Shown: one piece after another, positions 30,407 to 38,410 of the stretch | Position numbering within the stretch: position 1 is the first letter of the stretch | How the letters are laid out: each line of letters begins with the position of its first letter | Origin: Zoogloea sp. | GTDB taxonomy: Bacteria; Pseudomonadota; Gammaproteobacteria; Burkholderiales; Rhodocyclaceae | DNA: 44,749 nt | Reading direction: 5' to 3' | Assembly (NCBI GenBank): GCA_016720685.1 | Contig: JADKKC010000032.1 | Location: forward strand, 1 to 44,749 | The notes under the pieces: model-generated | The model's database searches: none | The model's input: the letters and a program-made list of their open reading frames with translations, nothing else | What the model was told of the DNA's origin: nothing | Translations under genes and position numbers: made by a program

Positions 30407-31177
30407 ATGCGACGAGTGGTCTTCAACCAGAAAGGCGGCGTGGGCAAATCCACGATTACCTGCAACCTCGCCGCAATCAGCGCAGCACAGGGCCTGCGCA
30501 CCCTGGTGGTGGACCTGGACCCGCAGGGCAACTCCACCCACTACCTGCTCGGCGACGCCGCCGACAACATGGACGACACGCTCGCCGGCCTGTTCGAGCA
30601 GACCCTCTCGTTCAAGTTCAGCCCCAAGAAAACCGCGGACTTCGTGCAGCCCACGCCTTTCGCCAACCTGTCGATCCTGCCCTCGCACCCGCAGCTCGAA
30701 GAACTGCAGGGCAAGCTCGAATCCCGCTACAAGATCTTCAAGCTGCGCGACGCGCTGGACGAACTGGCCGACGATTTCGACGCGATCTTCATCGACACCC
30801 CGCCGGCGCTCAACTTCTACACCCGCTCGGCGCTGATCGCCACCCAGCTGTGCCTGATTCCCTTCGACTGCGACGACTTCTCGCGCCGCGCGCTGTATGC
30901 GCTGATGGAGAACGTGCAGGAGATCCGGGCCGACCACAACCGCGACCTGGAAGTCGAAGGCATCGTCGTCAACCAGTTTCAGCCCCGCGCCAGCCTGCCG
31001 CAAAAACTGGTCCAGGAACTCATTGCCGAAGGCCTGCCGGTTTTCAAGACCTATCTTTCAAGCTCGATCAGGATTCGCGAAAGCCACGAACAGGCCAAGC
31101 CGATGATCCACCTCGACCCCAAGCACAAGCTGGCCCAGGAATTCACCGCGCTGCACGCCGAACTGCGCCAGAGCTGA
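30407..31177 (+). CDS. Orphan ParA-family ATPase
   Basis: 256 aa ParA/MinD-type ATPase with the deviant Walker A KGGVGKST (residues 9-16), VVDLDPQGNST and FIDTPPALNF (Walker B region). There is no N-terminal DNA-binding helix-turn-helix, so it is of the small chromosomal type. The start is the ATG after AAGGGGAG, although the frame is open upstream. No parB, parS-like site or partner gene is adjacent; the neighbours are maeB and uvrD. Such orphan ParA proteins position cargo other than chromosomes (chemotaxis arrays, carbon granules, conjugation factors). Nothing here identifies the cargo. Confidence 0.9.
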   Translation: MRRVVFNQKGGVGKSTITCNLAAISAAQGLRTLVVDLDPQGNSTHYLLGDAADNMDDTLAGLFEQTLSFKFSPKKTADFVQPTPFANLSILPSHPQLEELQGKLESRYKIFKLRDALDELADDFDAIFIDTPPALNFYTRSALIATQLCLIPFDCDDFSRRALYALMENVQEIRADHNRDLEVEGIVVNQFQPRASLPQKLVQELIAEGLPVFKTYLSSSIRIRESHEQAKPMIHLDPKHKLAQEFTALHAELRQS

Positions 31178-31191
31178 AACACCCCCGCGCA

Positions 31192-31216
31192 GTCGGGCTG
31201 AAACCCGACCCGCAGG
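31192..31216. repeat. Degenerate class-A-like hairpin after parA
   Basis: GTCGGG-CTGAAA-CCCGAC followed by CCGCAGG, resembling the class-A right arm (GGACTGAAGTCCGACCCAC) with substitutions. It lies between the convergent parA and uvrD stops. Confidence 0.45.
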
Positions 31217-31229
31217 AAGGCGGCGCGGC

Positions 31230-33452
31230 TCAGCCAACCGGCGTGAGCTTGGCCACCGCCAGCATCAGCCACTTGGCGCCAGCGGTTTCAAACTTCACCT
31301 GTACCCGTGCATCGTTGCCGCTCCCCTCGGCCGCAACGATCACGCCGTCGCCAAAGCGGGCGTGCTGCACGCTCTGGCCGATCGAGAGGCCGCCCAGGTC
31401 GCGGGATTTCATCGGCGGGGGCGGCGGCATGCTGGCCATGGCAGGCTTGGCGGCGCCCGGGTTGTAGTAGCGCGTCGACGGCTCCGATACAAAACTGCGG
31501 CGCGGGCTGGGCGGGGTCAGCCACTTGGTCAGCCCCTCGGGGATTTCCTCCAGAAAACGCGAACGCAGGTTGTAGCGCACCTGGCCGTGGAGCATGCGGC
31601 TCTGGGTAAAGCTGATGTAGAGCCGCTGCCGCGCGCGGGTCATCGCCACGTACATCAGGCGCCGCTCCTCCTCCAGCCCGTCGGATTCGAGAATGCTGTT
31701 CTCGTGGGGAAAAAGCCCTTCCTCCAGCCCCGACAGGAACACCGCGTCGAACTCCAGCCCCTTGGCCGCATGCACGGTCATCAGCTGCACCGCCTCGGAA
31801 CCCGCGTCGGCCTGGTGGTCGCCGGCTTCGAGCGAAGCGTGGGCGAGAAAGCCCGCCAGCGCCGAACCATCCACCGCGCCCTCCTCGGCCTCGTAGGCAG
31901 CGCCCGCTTCGGCGCTGAAATTGGCCGCTGCATTGATCAGTTCGGCCAGGTTCTCAAGGCGCTCCTGGCCCTCTTTCTCGGCCTTGTAATGGGCGCTCAG
32001 GCCAGAGCGCTCGATGACGTGCTCGACGATTTCGTGCAGCGGCAGGTTGGCCGTTTCCTGCCGCAGACGCTCGATCAGGCCGACGAACTGCCCCAGCGCC
32101 GTGCCCGGCTTGCCGGACAGGTGCGGCACCGTTTGATAGAGCGGCGTGTTGAAGGTGCGCGCCGCGTCCTGCAGGGTTTCGAGCGAACGGGCGCCGATGC
32201 CGCGGGTCGGGAAATTCACCACGCGGTTGAAGGCCGTGTCGTCGTCCGGGTTGTTGATCAGGCGCAGGTAGGCCAGCGCGTGCTTCACTTCCTGGCGCTC
32301 GAAAAAGCGCAGCCCGCCATACACCCGATACGCCACACCGCTCGAGAACAACTGGTGTTCGAGCACCCGCGACTGGGCGTTGGAGCGGTACAGCAGCGCG
32401 ATGTCGGAACGGCTCATGCCGTCACGCACCAGCGACTGGATTTCCTCGACGATCCACCGCGCCTCGTCCGAGTCGGTGAAGGCTTCATAAATGCGCACCG
32501 GCTCGCCGGCGCCCCGGTCGGTCCACAGGTTTTTGCCGAGGCGCTTGCTGTTGCGGGCGATCAGCGCGTTGGCGGCATCCAGGATGTTGCCGTGGGAGCG
32601 GTAGTTCTGCTCCAGCCGGATCACGCTGCCAACCCTGAAATCCCGCTCGAAATCGCGCATGTTGCCCACCTCGGCGCCGCGGAAGCGGTAGATCGACTGG
32701 TCGTCGTCGCCCACGCAGAACAGGCTCGCGCCGCCCTCGGTGCCCTTGCCGGCCAGAAGGCTCAGCCAGCGGTACTGGAGCACGTTCGTATCCTGGAACT
32801 CATCCACCAGAATATGGCGGAAACGCGCCTGGTAATGCCGGCGGATCGGCTCGTTGCGCTCCAGCAATTCATAGCTGCGCAGCAGCAACTCGGGGAAATC
32901 CACAACTGCCTCTCGCTGGCACTGGGCCTCATACTCCACGTATAGCTCGACCCGGCGACGGGTGAAGTCGTCCCAGGCTTCGACGGCAGCAGGGCGGATT
33001 CCCGCCTCCTTCTGCCCGTTGATGAAGTGCTGCAACTCCTTGGGCGGAAACTTTTCGTCGTCCACGTTGAGGGCTTTCAGCAGGCGCTTGATGGAAGCCA
33101 GCTGGTCACCCGAATCGAGGATCTGGAACAGCTGGGGCAAGCCGGCTTCCCGATGATGGGCACGCAGGAAACGATTGCACAGGCCGTGAAAGGTGCCGAT
33201 CCACATGCCGCGCGTGTTGATCGGAAACATCGCCGACAGGCGGGCCACCATCTCTTTGGCGGCCTTGTTGGTAAAGGTTACGGCGAGGATGCCCTGGGCG
33301 CTGCAGTGATGGTTCTGGATCAGCCAGGCGATCCGCGTCGTCAGCACCCGGGTCTTGCCCGAACCGGCGCCGGCAAGAATCAGGGCGTGCTGGGGCGGCA
33401 GGGTTACCGCAGCGAGCTGTTCGGGATTGAGGTTGTCGAGAAGCTGGGACAT
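31230..33452 (-). CDS. uvrD: DNA helicase II, UvrD/Rep superfamily 1
   Basis: 740 aa, a complete UvrD-like 3'-5' helicase: motif I AGAGSGKTR (27-35), motif Ia LAVTFTNKAAKEM, motif II VDEFQDTN, motif III GDDDQSIYRFRGA, motif IV LEQNYRS, motif V MTVHAAKGLEFDAVF and motif VI VAMTRARQRLY. The C-terminal ~90 residues hold a proline-rich linker and a Tudor-like module (GLSIGQSVQHARFGDGVIV), as in UvrD/PcrA, used for RNA polymerase and UvrB contacts. It acts in nucleotide-excision and mismatch repair. It converges on parA. Confidence 0.95.
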   Translation of the reverse strand: MSQLLDNLNPEQLAAVTLPPQHALILAGAGSGKTRVLTTRIAWLIQNHHCSAQGILAVTFTNKAAKEMVARLSAMFPINTRGMWIGTFHGLCNRFLRAHHREAGLPQLFQILDSGDQLASIKRLLKALNVDDEKFPPKELQHFINGQKEAGIRPAAVEAWDDFTRRRVELYVEYEAQCQREAVVDFPELLLRSYELLERNEPIRRHYQARFRHILVDEFQDTNVLQYRWLSLLAGKGTEGGASLFCVGDDDQSIYRFRGAEVGNMRDFERDFRVGSVIRLEQNYRSHGNILDAANALIARNSKRLGKNLWTDRGAGEPVRIYEAFTDSDEARWIVEEIQSLVRDGMSRSDIALLYRSNAQSRVLEHQLFSSGVAYRVYGGLRFFERQEVKHALAYLRLINNPDDDTAFNRVVNFPTRGIGARSLETLQDAARTFNTPLYQTVPHLSGKPGTALGQFVGLIERLRQETANLPLHEIVEHVIERSGLSAHYKAEKEGQERLENLAELINAAANFSAEAGAAYEAEEGAVDGSALAGFLAHASLEAGDHQADAGSEAVQLMTVHAAKGLEFDAVFLSGLEEGLFPHENSILESDGLEEERRLMYVAMTRARQRLYISFTQSRMLHGQVRYNLRSRFLEEIPEGLTKWLTPPSPRRSFVSEPSTRYYNPGAAKPAMASMPPPPPMKSRDLGGLSIGQSVQHARFGDGVIVAAEGSGNDARVQVKFETAGAKWLMLAVAKLTPVG

Positions 33453-33607
33453 GTCACAAAAAGGTGGGCGGCGAAGCGCGCCATTCTACCGCCCGGCACC
33501 GGCACAACGGGCAGCGGGTCGGCGCACAACGCGACTCCATCAAAACGCACCACGTTGCGCGAATACGTCAGTCGTGACGAAGTACCTGAAACAAAATGCA
33601 ACGCCGC

Positions 33608-33636
33608 TTGCGGTTGCCCTCAGGCTTACCTACACT
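33608..33636 (+). promoter_or_regulatory. Candidate promoter of the structured-leader gene
   Basis: TTGCGG (33608-33613), a 17-nt spacer and TACACT (33631-33636). The predicted start at about 33643 would give a 5' leader of about 158 nt before the ATG at 33801. Confidence 0.45.
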
Positions 33637-33640
33637 CTAA

Positions 33641-33708
33641 TTGTGCAATGCAGCAAACACGACGGGATCAGGGTTTACATCCCTTGCACAACAAGAGCTT
33701 AACCCTGA
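33641..33708 (+). promoter_or_regulatory. Pseudoknot-capable 5' leader element
   Basis: Three nested or interlocked pairings are visible. TTGTGCAA (33641-33648) pairs with TTGCACAA (33684-33691). Inside this, GGGAT (33664-33668) pairs with ATCCC (33679-33683). The hairpin loop CAGGGTT (33669-33675) is complementary to AACCCTG (33701-33707) downstream, giving an H-type pseudoknot. Alternatively, the TTGTGCAATGCAGCAA stretch is a protein-binding palindrome: TGC/GCA-rich boxes of this kind are used by PhaR-type PHA regulators (from memory, low confidence). Riboswitch or operator, no class assigned. Confidence 0.45.
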
Positions 33709-33800
33709 ATATATCAATATTGCGTCGCATCATAATGGCAGCCCAAAAGCTTGTCGGCATGAAACCCGCGTGTTTGGTGCTACCCCAAGGAGCAACAGTC

Positions 33801-34127
33801 ATGAAATCACCGAAACTTTTACCCTGGCACGCCAACAAAGCCGGCGTTTCTCTCAAACGCGCCGAAATCCTCTGGAACAAAGCTGTCCGCGAGGCCACCG
33901 CCGAAACCGGCTGGGTGGGCACTTCCGAATTCTGGGGCGCCGCAGAAGCCCGCTTCCTCGACCTGCTCGATGAAGAAAAAAACACTCTCTGTAACCCGAA
34001 CGTCCAAACCTTCGTGCGCAGCCAGCACCGCATGGGCCTTCTGCCCCTGCTCGCCGCACAAGACATGATCAGCACGATCTCTGCCAACTGGCAGCGGTTC
34101 TGCAACCCAAGGAACAAGGCGGCCTGA
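33801..34127 (+). CDS. Small soluble protein of unknown function (108 aa)
   Basis: Starts MKSPKLLPWHANKAGVSLKR, with AAGGAG 7 nt upstream; a 22-codon longer frame from 33735 lacks a ribosome site. The protein is basic at the N-terminus and mainly helical, rich in Trp (four) and Ala, with no signal peptide or transmembrane helix. It stands alone with its own promoter, long structured leader and strong terminator, which implies tight individual control. Similar short proteins seem to occur in related betaproteobacteria, but I cannot name a function; a granule- or envelope-associated role is only speculation. Confidence 0.7.
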   Translation: MKSPKLLPWHANKAGVSLKRAEILWNKAVREATAETGWVGTSEFWGAAEARFLDLLDEEKNTLCNPNVQTFVRSQHRMGLLPLLAAQDMISTISANWQRFCNPRNKAA

Positions 34128-34136
34128 TCGTCGCCC

Positions 34137-34155
34137 GCCGGCCCTGACGGCCGGC
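34137..34155 (+). other. Stem-loop after the 108-aa gene
   Basis: A 7-bp stem GCCGGCC/GGCCGGC with a 5-nt loop. TTTTT follows 10 nt later. It lies before the main terminator at 34199. Confidence 0.5.
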
Positions 34156-34198
34156 CCAACAGTGTTTTTCTCCCTCCTCTCCCTCGTGGAGATTTTGA

Positions 34199-34231
34199 CG
34201 GCGTCTGCTTCACGGCAGACGCCGCTTTTTT
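34199..34231 (+). terminator. Strong intrinsic terminator
   Basis: A 10-bp perfect stem CGGCGTCTGC/GCAGACGCCG with a 6-nt loop, followed by CTTTTTT. It ends the 108-aa gene transcript. Confidence 0.93.
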
Positions 34232-34290
34232 GTGGAATCGCGGGTCGGGCATCTGTGCGCCGCAACGTCTTCCTGTGGGTCGAACGAATT

Positions 34291-34340
34291 TGTGGGTCGG
34301 ACTTCGGCTCGCCCCGCATCGGACTGAAGTCCGACCCACA
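34291..34340. repeat. Class-A REP pair (inverted)
   Basis: TGTGGGTCGGACTT (34291-34304) and AAGTCCGACCCACA (34327-34340) form a perfect 14-bp inverted repeat around a GC-rich centre. The right half carries the complete core GGACTGAAGTCC. It lies just beyond the C-terminal side of the decayed RAYT gene. Confidence 0.75.
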
Positions 34341-34394
34341 GGGGCTCCAGCAAGGGCTTAAACAGGGCTAAAGCAGGCACTAACAATGGCCCCA

Positions 34395-34762
34395 GGGAAC
34401 GCCGACACGCTGCAGGGGCGGCAAGCAGGTGGCGGGCGGCGGCGAGGGGGTTCATCCTTGCGCAGCGCGCGATCATGAAAGCCGGGTTGCCAGACAGGGC
34501 CCGTCCGCAGGCCGGCGACATTCAGTGCGCGGGCGCTGCGGCCCTTGAAAATCTGCATCAGGCGTTCGAGCGACACACCGTCCGGCAGCTGAACCAACCA
34601 GTGGACGGGGTAGGCCACCGCTACGCCATGGAGCACGCCCGCCACCTCCCGGCCAAGCCGAAAATCCTGGCACCACGGTGTGCGGTCCCAGGTCACGGCG
34701 GTAAGAAGATAGATCTGCCCCGGAATCGACACACGGCCTTTGCGAAGGGCGTTGTAGGTCAT
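34395..34762 (-). pseudogene. Decayed REP-associated tyrosine transposase (RAYT)
   Basis: Aligns with the intact RAYT at 40.1-40.5 kb: MTYNALRKGR vs MTRDALRVGR, IYLLTAVTWDR, IFKGRSARALN, VWQPGFHDRALRKDE. Three kinds of decay are visible. The catalytic HLH of MPDHLHWLLQL reads YPVHWLVQL, with a deletion before it. A frameshift follows RKDE (34439-34455 area), after which the other frame reads NPLAAARHLLAAPAACR. The catalytic tyrosine of AAARYIVANPLRAG is His there. It is flanked by class-A REPs on both sides. It explains the mostly gene-free stretch 34.2-35.0 kb. Confidence 0.8.
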
Positions 34763-34824
34763 GGTAGTGCCATAAATTTCCATGGTATTAGTTTGACGTG
34801 GGTATCCGGGCTTGCCGCCTCCAC

Positions 34825-34847
34825 GTCGGACTGAAGTCGGACCCACA
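34825..34847. repeat. Class-A REP, single copy
   Basis: Core GTCGGACTGAAGTCGGAC followed by CCACA. It differs from the consensus at one base of the right arm. Lies 78 nt before a second copy in the same orientation. Confidence 0.75.
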
Positions 34848-34902
34848 AAAGGCGCGGGGTTTTGCGGGGGATTTGGGCTCCGGCCGCACTTTCAGCCTCC
34901 GC

Positions 34903-34925
34903 GTCGGACTGAAGTCCGACCCACA
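34903..34925. repeat. Class-A REP, single copy
   Basis: Core GTCGGACTGAAGTCCGAC followed by CCACA, in direct orientation with the copy at 34825. A remnant GTTCGACCCACAA follows at about 34931. Confidence 0.78.
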
Positions 34926-34993
34926 ACTTCGTTCGACCCACAACTTGCAAGCCAACGCCTGCTATGCCCGGTCGAAAGCCTGCAGGCTCCTGC

Positions 34994-35002
34994 TGCTATA
35001 AT
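34994..35002 (+). promoter_or_regulatory. Extended -10 promoter of yajC-secDF
   Basis: TGC-TATAAT, a perfect -10 with the extended TGn, 34 nt before the yajC GTG. The -35 is poor. Confidence 0.65.
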
Positions 35003-35035
35003 TCAAAACTTTGCATCTGCCTACCGGAGTTTAAT

Positions 35036-35365
35036 GTGCTGATTTCCAACGCTTTCGCCCAGGCCACCGCCGCCGCGCAAGACCCGCTGTCGAGCATCAC
35101 CGGCATGCTGCCGCTGATTTTCATGTTCATCGTGCTGTGGTTCCTGATGATCCGCCCGCAGATGAAGCGCTCCAAAGAACACAAGGCCCTGCTCGAAGGC
35201 CTGCAGAAGAACGACGAAGTGCTGACCCAGGGCGGTATCGTCGGCAAGGTCGTGCAGATCAGCGACGGCTATGTACACGTGGAAGTCGCCGCCAACACCC
35301 AGATCATCGTCCAGAAGCAGGCCATCGGCGCCGTGCTTCCCAAGGGCACCCTCAAATCGATCTGA
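35036..35365 (+). CDS. yajC: Preprotein translocase accessory subunit YajC
   Basis: 109 aa with one membrane helix (about 20-42, MLPLIFMFIVLWFLMIRPQMKR, read in two parts) and the cytoplasmic YajC domain KRSKEHKALLEGLQKNDEVLTQGGIVGKV. It associates with SecDF-YidC at the Sec translocon. The start is the GTG at 35036 with GGAG 8 nt upstream; the ATG two bases before it reads M-C-stop. It is first in the yajC-secD-secF operon. In many proteobacteria queA-tgt precede yajC; here a RAYT relic and REPs do. Confidence 0.95.
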   Translation: MLISNAFAQATAAAQDPLSSITGMLPLIFMFIVLWFLMIRPQMKRSKEHKALLEGLQKNDEVLTQGGIVGKVVQISDGYVHVEVAANTQIIVQKQAIGAVLPKGTLKSI

Positions 35366-35438
35366 TTCCAGCCAGACGGCCGGGCCCCCGCCCCGGCCGT
35401 TTTGCCTTGCAGCGCCCCCTCCTTTTTCCCGCCCGACC

Positions 35439-37301
35439 ATGAACCGCTATCCTCGCTGGAAGAATGTCCTCATCGTGCTCGTCCTGCTGTGGGGCCTGAT
35501 CTACACCCTGCCGAACTTCTACGGCGAGGTGCCTGCCGTCCAGGTTTCCAGCGGCAAGGCCACCCTCAAGCTCGATTCCGCCGCCACCATGGCGCGCGTC
35601 GAAGACAGCCTGAAGGCTGCCGGCCTGCAGCACGACGGCCTGTTTGCCGATCTCACCAGCGTGCGGGCCCGCTTTCGCGACACCGACACCCAGCTGAAGG
35701 CCAAGGACGCCATCGAAAAGGCCTTCAACCCGAACGCCGCCGACCCGTCCTACGTCGTCGCGCTCAACCTGCTCTCGGCCAGCCCCCAGTGGCTCACCTC
35801 GATCCACGCGCTGCCCATGTACCTGGGCCTCGATCTGCGTGGCGGTGTGCACTTCCTGCTGCAGGTGGACATGAAGGGCGCCGTCACCAAGCGCCTCGAC
35901 GCCACCACCGGCGATCTGCGCACCCTCCTGCGCGACAAGAACGTCCGCCACGCCGGCATCACCCGTGAAGGCCAGAGCGTCGTGGTCAAGTTCCGCGACG
36001 TCGAAACCCAGGCCCGCGCCAAGAGCGTGATCAGCGCCAGCACCAACGATCTCCAGCTCGTCGAAGGCACCGAAGGCGCCGACTTCAAGCTCAGCGCCAC
36101 CCTCACCCCGATGGCCCAGAAGACCATCCAGGAATTCGCGATCAAGCAAAACATCACCACCCTGCACAACCGCATCAACGAACTCGGCGTGGCCGAGCCG
36201 GTGATCCAGCAGCAGGGCCTCGACCGCATCGTCGTGCAACTGCCCGGCGTGCAGGACGTGGCCAAGGCCAAGGACATCCTCGGCCGCACCGCCACCCTTG
36301 AAATCCGCATGGTCGACGACACCCCCGGCGCCCTCGAATCCGCCATGCAGGGCAGCATTCCGCCCGGCACCGAGCTTTACTCCGAGCGTGGCGGCAGCCC
36401 GCTGCTGGTGAAAAAGCAGGTTGTCCTCACCGGCGAGCGCCTCACCGACGCCCAGCCCGGCTTCGACGGCCAGAACCACGAACCGGCGGTGCACCTCACG
36501 CTGGATTCCGCCGGCGCCCGCATCTTCAAGGACGTCACCCGCGAGAACATCAACAAGCGCATGGCCATCCTGCTCATCGAAAAGGGCAAGGGCGAAGTCG
36601 TGACTGCCCCGGTCATCCGCGGCGAAATCGGCGGCGGCCGCGTGCAGATCTCCGGCCGCATGAGCTCCGAGGAAGCCACCGACACCGCCCTCCTGCTGCG
36701 CGCCGGCTCGCTGGCGGCCCCGATGGAAATCATCGAGGAACGCACCATCGGCCCCAGCCTCGGCGCCGAAAACATCAACAAGGGCTTCCATTCGACGATG
36801 TGGGGCTTCATCGCCATCGCCGTCTTCATGTGCGCCTACTACATGCTGTTCGGCCTGGTGTCGGTGATTGCGCTGGCCTCCAACCTGCTGCTGCTGGTTG
36901 CCCTGCTGTCACTGCTGCAGGCCACGCTCACCCTGCCCGGCATCGCCGCAATCGCGCTCACGCTGGGCATGGCCATCGATGCCAACGTGCTCATCAACGA
37001 ACGCATCCGCGAAGAACTGCGCAACGGCTCCAGCCCGCAGGCGGCCATCTCCACCGGCTACGACCGCGCTTTCGACACCATCCTCGACTCCAACGTCACC
37101 ACGCTGATCGCCGGCATCGCCCTCCTCATCTTCGGCTCCGGCCCGGTGCGCGGCTTCGCGGTGGTCCACTGCCTCGGCATCCTCACCTCCATGTTCAGCG
37201 CCATCCTGGTTTCCCGCGGGCTGGTCAACCTGATCTACGGCAAGCGCCGCAAGCTCGAAAAGCTCGCCATCGGGCAGATCTGGAAAGCGGACGCCAACTG
37301 A
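35439..37301 (+). CDS. secD: Protein translocase subunit SecD
   Basis: Inner-membrane RND-type subunit that uses the proton gradient to aid protein release after SecYEG translocation. 620 aa: TM1 at ~7-27, the large periplasmic P1 region (~30-440) with LGLDLRGGVHFLLQVD, then five membrane helices. The family signatures GPSLGAENINKGF and ALTLGMAIDANVLINERIREEL carry the conserved Asp used in proton transfer. The ATG at 35439 is the family start (MNRYPRWKNVLIVLVLLW). A 109-nt gap containing a class-A REP pair separates it from secF. Confidence 0.97.
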   Translation: MNRYPRWKNVLIVLVLLWGLIYTLPNFYGEVPAVQVSSGKATLKLDSAATMARVEDSLKAAGLQHDGLFADLTSVRARFRDTDTQLKAKDAIEKAFNPNAADPSYVVALNLLSASPQWLTSIHALPMYLGLDLRGGVHFLLQVDMKGAVTKRLDATTGDLRTLLRDKNVRHAGITREGQSVVVKFRDVETQARAKSVISASTNDLQLVEGTEGADFKLSATLTPMAQKTIQEFAIKQNITTLHNRINELGVAEPVIQQQGLDRIVVQLPGVQDVAKAKDILGRTATLEIRMVDDTPGALESAMQGSIPPGTELYSERGGSPLLVKKQVVLTGERLTDAQPGFDGQNHEPAVHLTLDSAGARIFKDVTRENINKRMAILLIEKGKGEVVTAPVIRGEIGGGRVQISGRMSSEEATDTALLLRAGSLAAPMEIIEERTIGPSLGAENINKGFHSTMWGFIAIAVFMCAYYMLFGLVSVIALASNLLLLVALLSLLQATLTLPGIAAIALTLGMAIDANVLINERIREELRNGSSPQAAISTGYDRAFDTILDSNVTTLIAGIALLIFGSGPVRGFAVVHCLGILTSMFSAILVSRGLVNLIYGKRRKLEKLAIGQIWKADAN

Positions 37302-37313
37302 TACAGCTCCCCC

Positions 37314-37378
37314 GTGGGTCGGACTTCAGTCCGACAACGCGGGCTGAACGTGGGATGTCGGACTGAAGTCCGACCCAC
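37314..37378. repeat. Class-A REP pair between secD and secF
   Basis: Two perfect 22-bp arms in inverted orientation (37314-37335 and 37357-37378), each itself a hairpin with core GTCGGACTTCAGTCCGAC, around a 21-nt centre. This is the cleanest class-A element in the window, and it lies inside an operon. Confidence 0.88.
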
Positions 37379-37410
37379 AGATATCCACTCTTATTTGAAC
37401 AGTCACTGCC

Positions 37411-38343
37411 ATGGAATTTTTCCGAATCCGCAAAGACATCCCGTTCATGAAGCATGCGCTGGTGTTCAACGTCATCTCGTTGGTCACCTTCCTGCTCGCG
37501 GTGTTCTTCCTGGCCACCAAAGGCCTGCACTTCAGCGTCGAATTTACCGGCGGCACGCTGATGGAGGTCAGCTACAGCGAACCGCCCGCCCTTGAAAAGC
37601 TGCGCGAAGCGCTGGCCAAGGAAGGCTACGCCGACGCCCAGGTGCAAAACTTCGGCAGCTCCCGCGACGTGCTCATCCGCCTGCCCAACCGCGACGGCAT
37701 CGAAACCGCCAAGGTCAGCGAAAAAGTCATCGCCAGCCTCGGCGCCATCGAAGGCCCCAAGCCCGAAATGCGCCGCGTCGAATTCGTCGGCCCGCAGGTG
37801 GGCAAGGAACTCGCCTCCGACGGCGCCATGGCCCTGCTGCTGGTCATCGGCGGCATCGTGCTCTACCTCGCCATGCGCTTCGAATGGCGCTTCGCCGTGT
37901 CGGCCATCATCGCCAACCTCCACGACGTGATCATCATCCTGGGCTTCTTCGCCCTCTTCCAGTGGGAGTTCTCGCTGCCGGTCCTCGCCGCCACCCTCGC
38001 GGTGCTCGGCTACTCGGTGAACGAATCGGTCGTCGTCTTCGACCGCGTCCGCGAAACCTTCAAGAAGAAGCGCGGCCTCACCACCCCGCAGGTGCTCGAC
38101 CACGCCATCACCAGCACCATCAGCCGCACCATCATCACCCACGGCAGCACCCAGATCATGGTCCTGTCCATGCTGCTGTTCGGCGGCGAAACCCTCTATT
38201 ACTTCTCCCTCGCCCTCACCATCGGCATCTGCTTCGGCATCTACTCCTCCGTCCTCGTCGCCAGCCCGCTGGTCATGTGGCTCGGCGTCAGCCGCGAGCA
38301 GTTCATGCAGGTCAAGAAAGAAAAACAGGAAATCGTTGTTTGA
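37411..38343 (+). CDS. secF: Protein translocase subunit SecF
   Basis: 310 aa partner of SecD with six membrane helices: TM1 at ~17-36, a periplasmic domain (~37-130) with FSVEFTGGTLMEV, and the conserved GYSVNESVVVFDRVRE carrying the transport Asp. The ATG at 37411 (MEFFRIRKDIPFMKHA) fits the family. No Shine-Dalgarno is visible before it (the preceding bases read TTTGAACAGTCACTGCC). This is odd for an operon gene and fits insertion of the REP pair, which may have displaced the original spacer. A strong terminator follows. Confidence 0.97.
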   Translation: MEFFRIRKDIPFMKHALVFNVISLVTFLLAVFFLATKGLHFSVEFTGGTLMEVSYSEPPALEKLREALAKEGYADAQVQNFGSSRDVLIRLPNRDGIETAKVSEKVIASLGAIEGPKPEMRRVEFVGPQVGKELASDGAMALLLVIGGIVLYLAMRFEWRFAVSAIIANLHDVIIILGFFALFQWEFSLPVLAATLAVLGYSVNESVVVFDRVRETFKKKRGLTTPQVLDHAITSTISRTIITHGSTQIMVLSMLLFGGETLYYFSLALTIGICFGIYSSVLVASPLVMWLGVSREQFMQVKKEKQEIVV

Positions 38344-38363
38344 AGACTGCAGGTTGAATCACC

Positions 38364-38394
38364 AAAAGGGGCTGCCAACTGGCAGCCCCTTTTT
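38364..38394 (+). terminator. Intrinsic terminator after secF
   Basis: A 13-bp stem AAAAGGGGCTGCC/GGCAGCCCCTTTT with an AACT loop and a trailing T. It ends the yajC-secDF operon. Confidence 0.93.
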
Positions 38395-38410
38395 ACTTGT
38401 AGGGCAGCTT

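Noticed and set aside
33027..33800. Long N-terminal extension of the 108-aa protein
   Set aside because: The frame runs through the uvrD start, the promoter and the structured leader; the ribosome site AAGGAG supports the ATG at 33801.
37314..37378. Intrinsic terminator between secD and secF
   Set aside because: No T-run follows either hairpin, and the sequence is a repeated family member found elsewhere with unrelated contexts.
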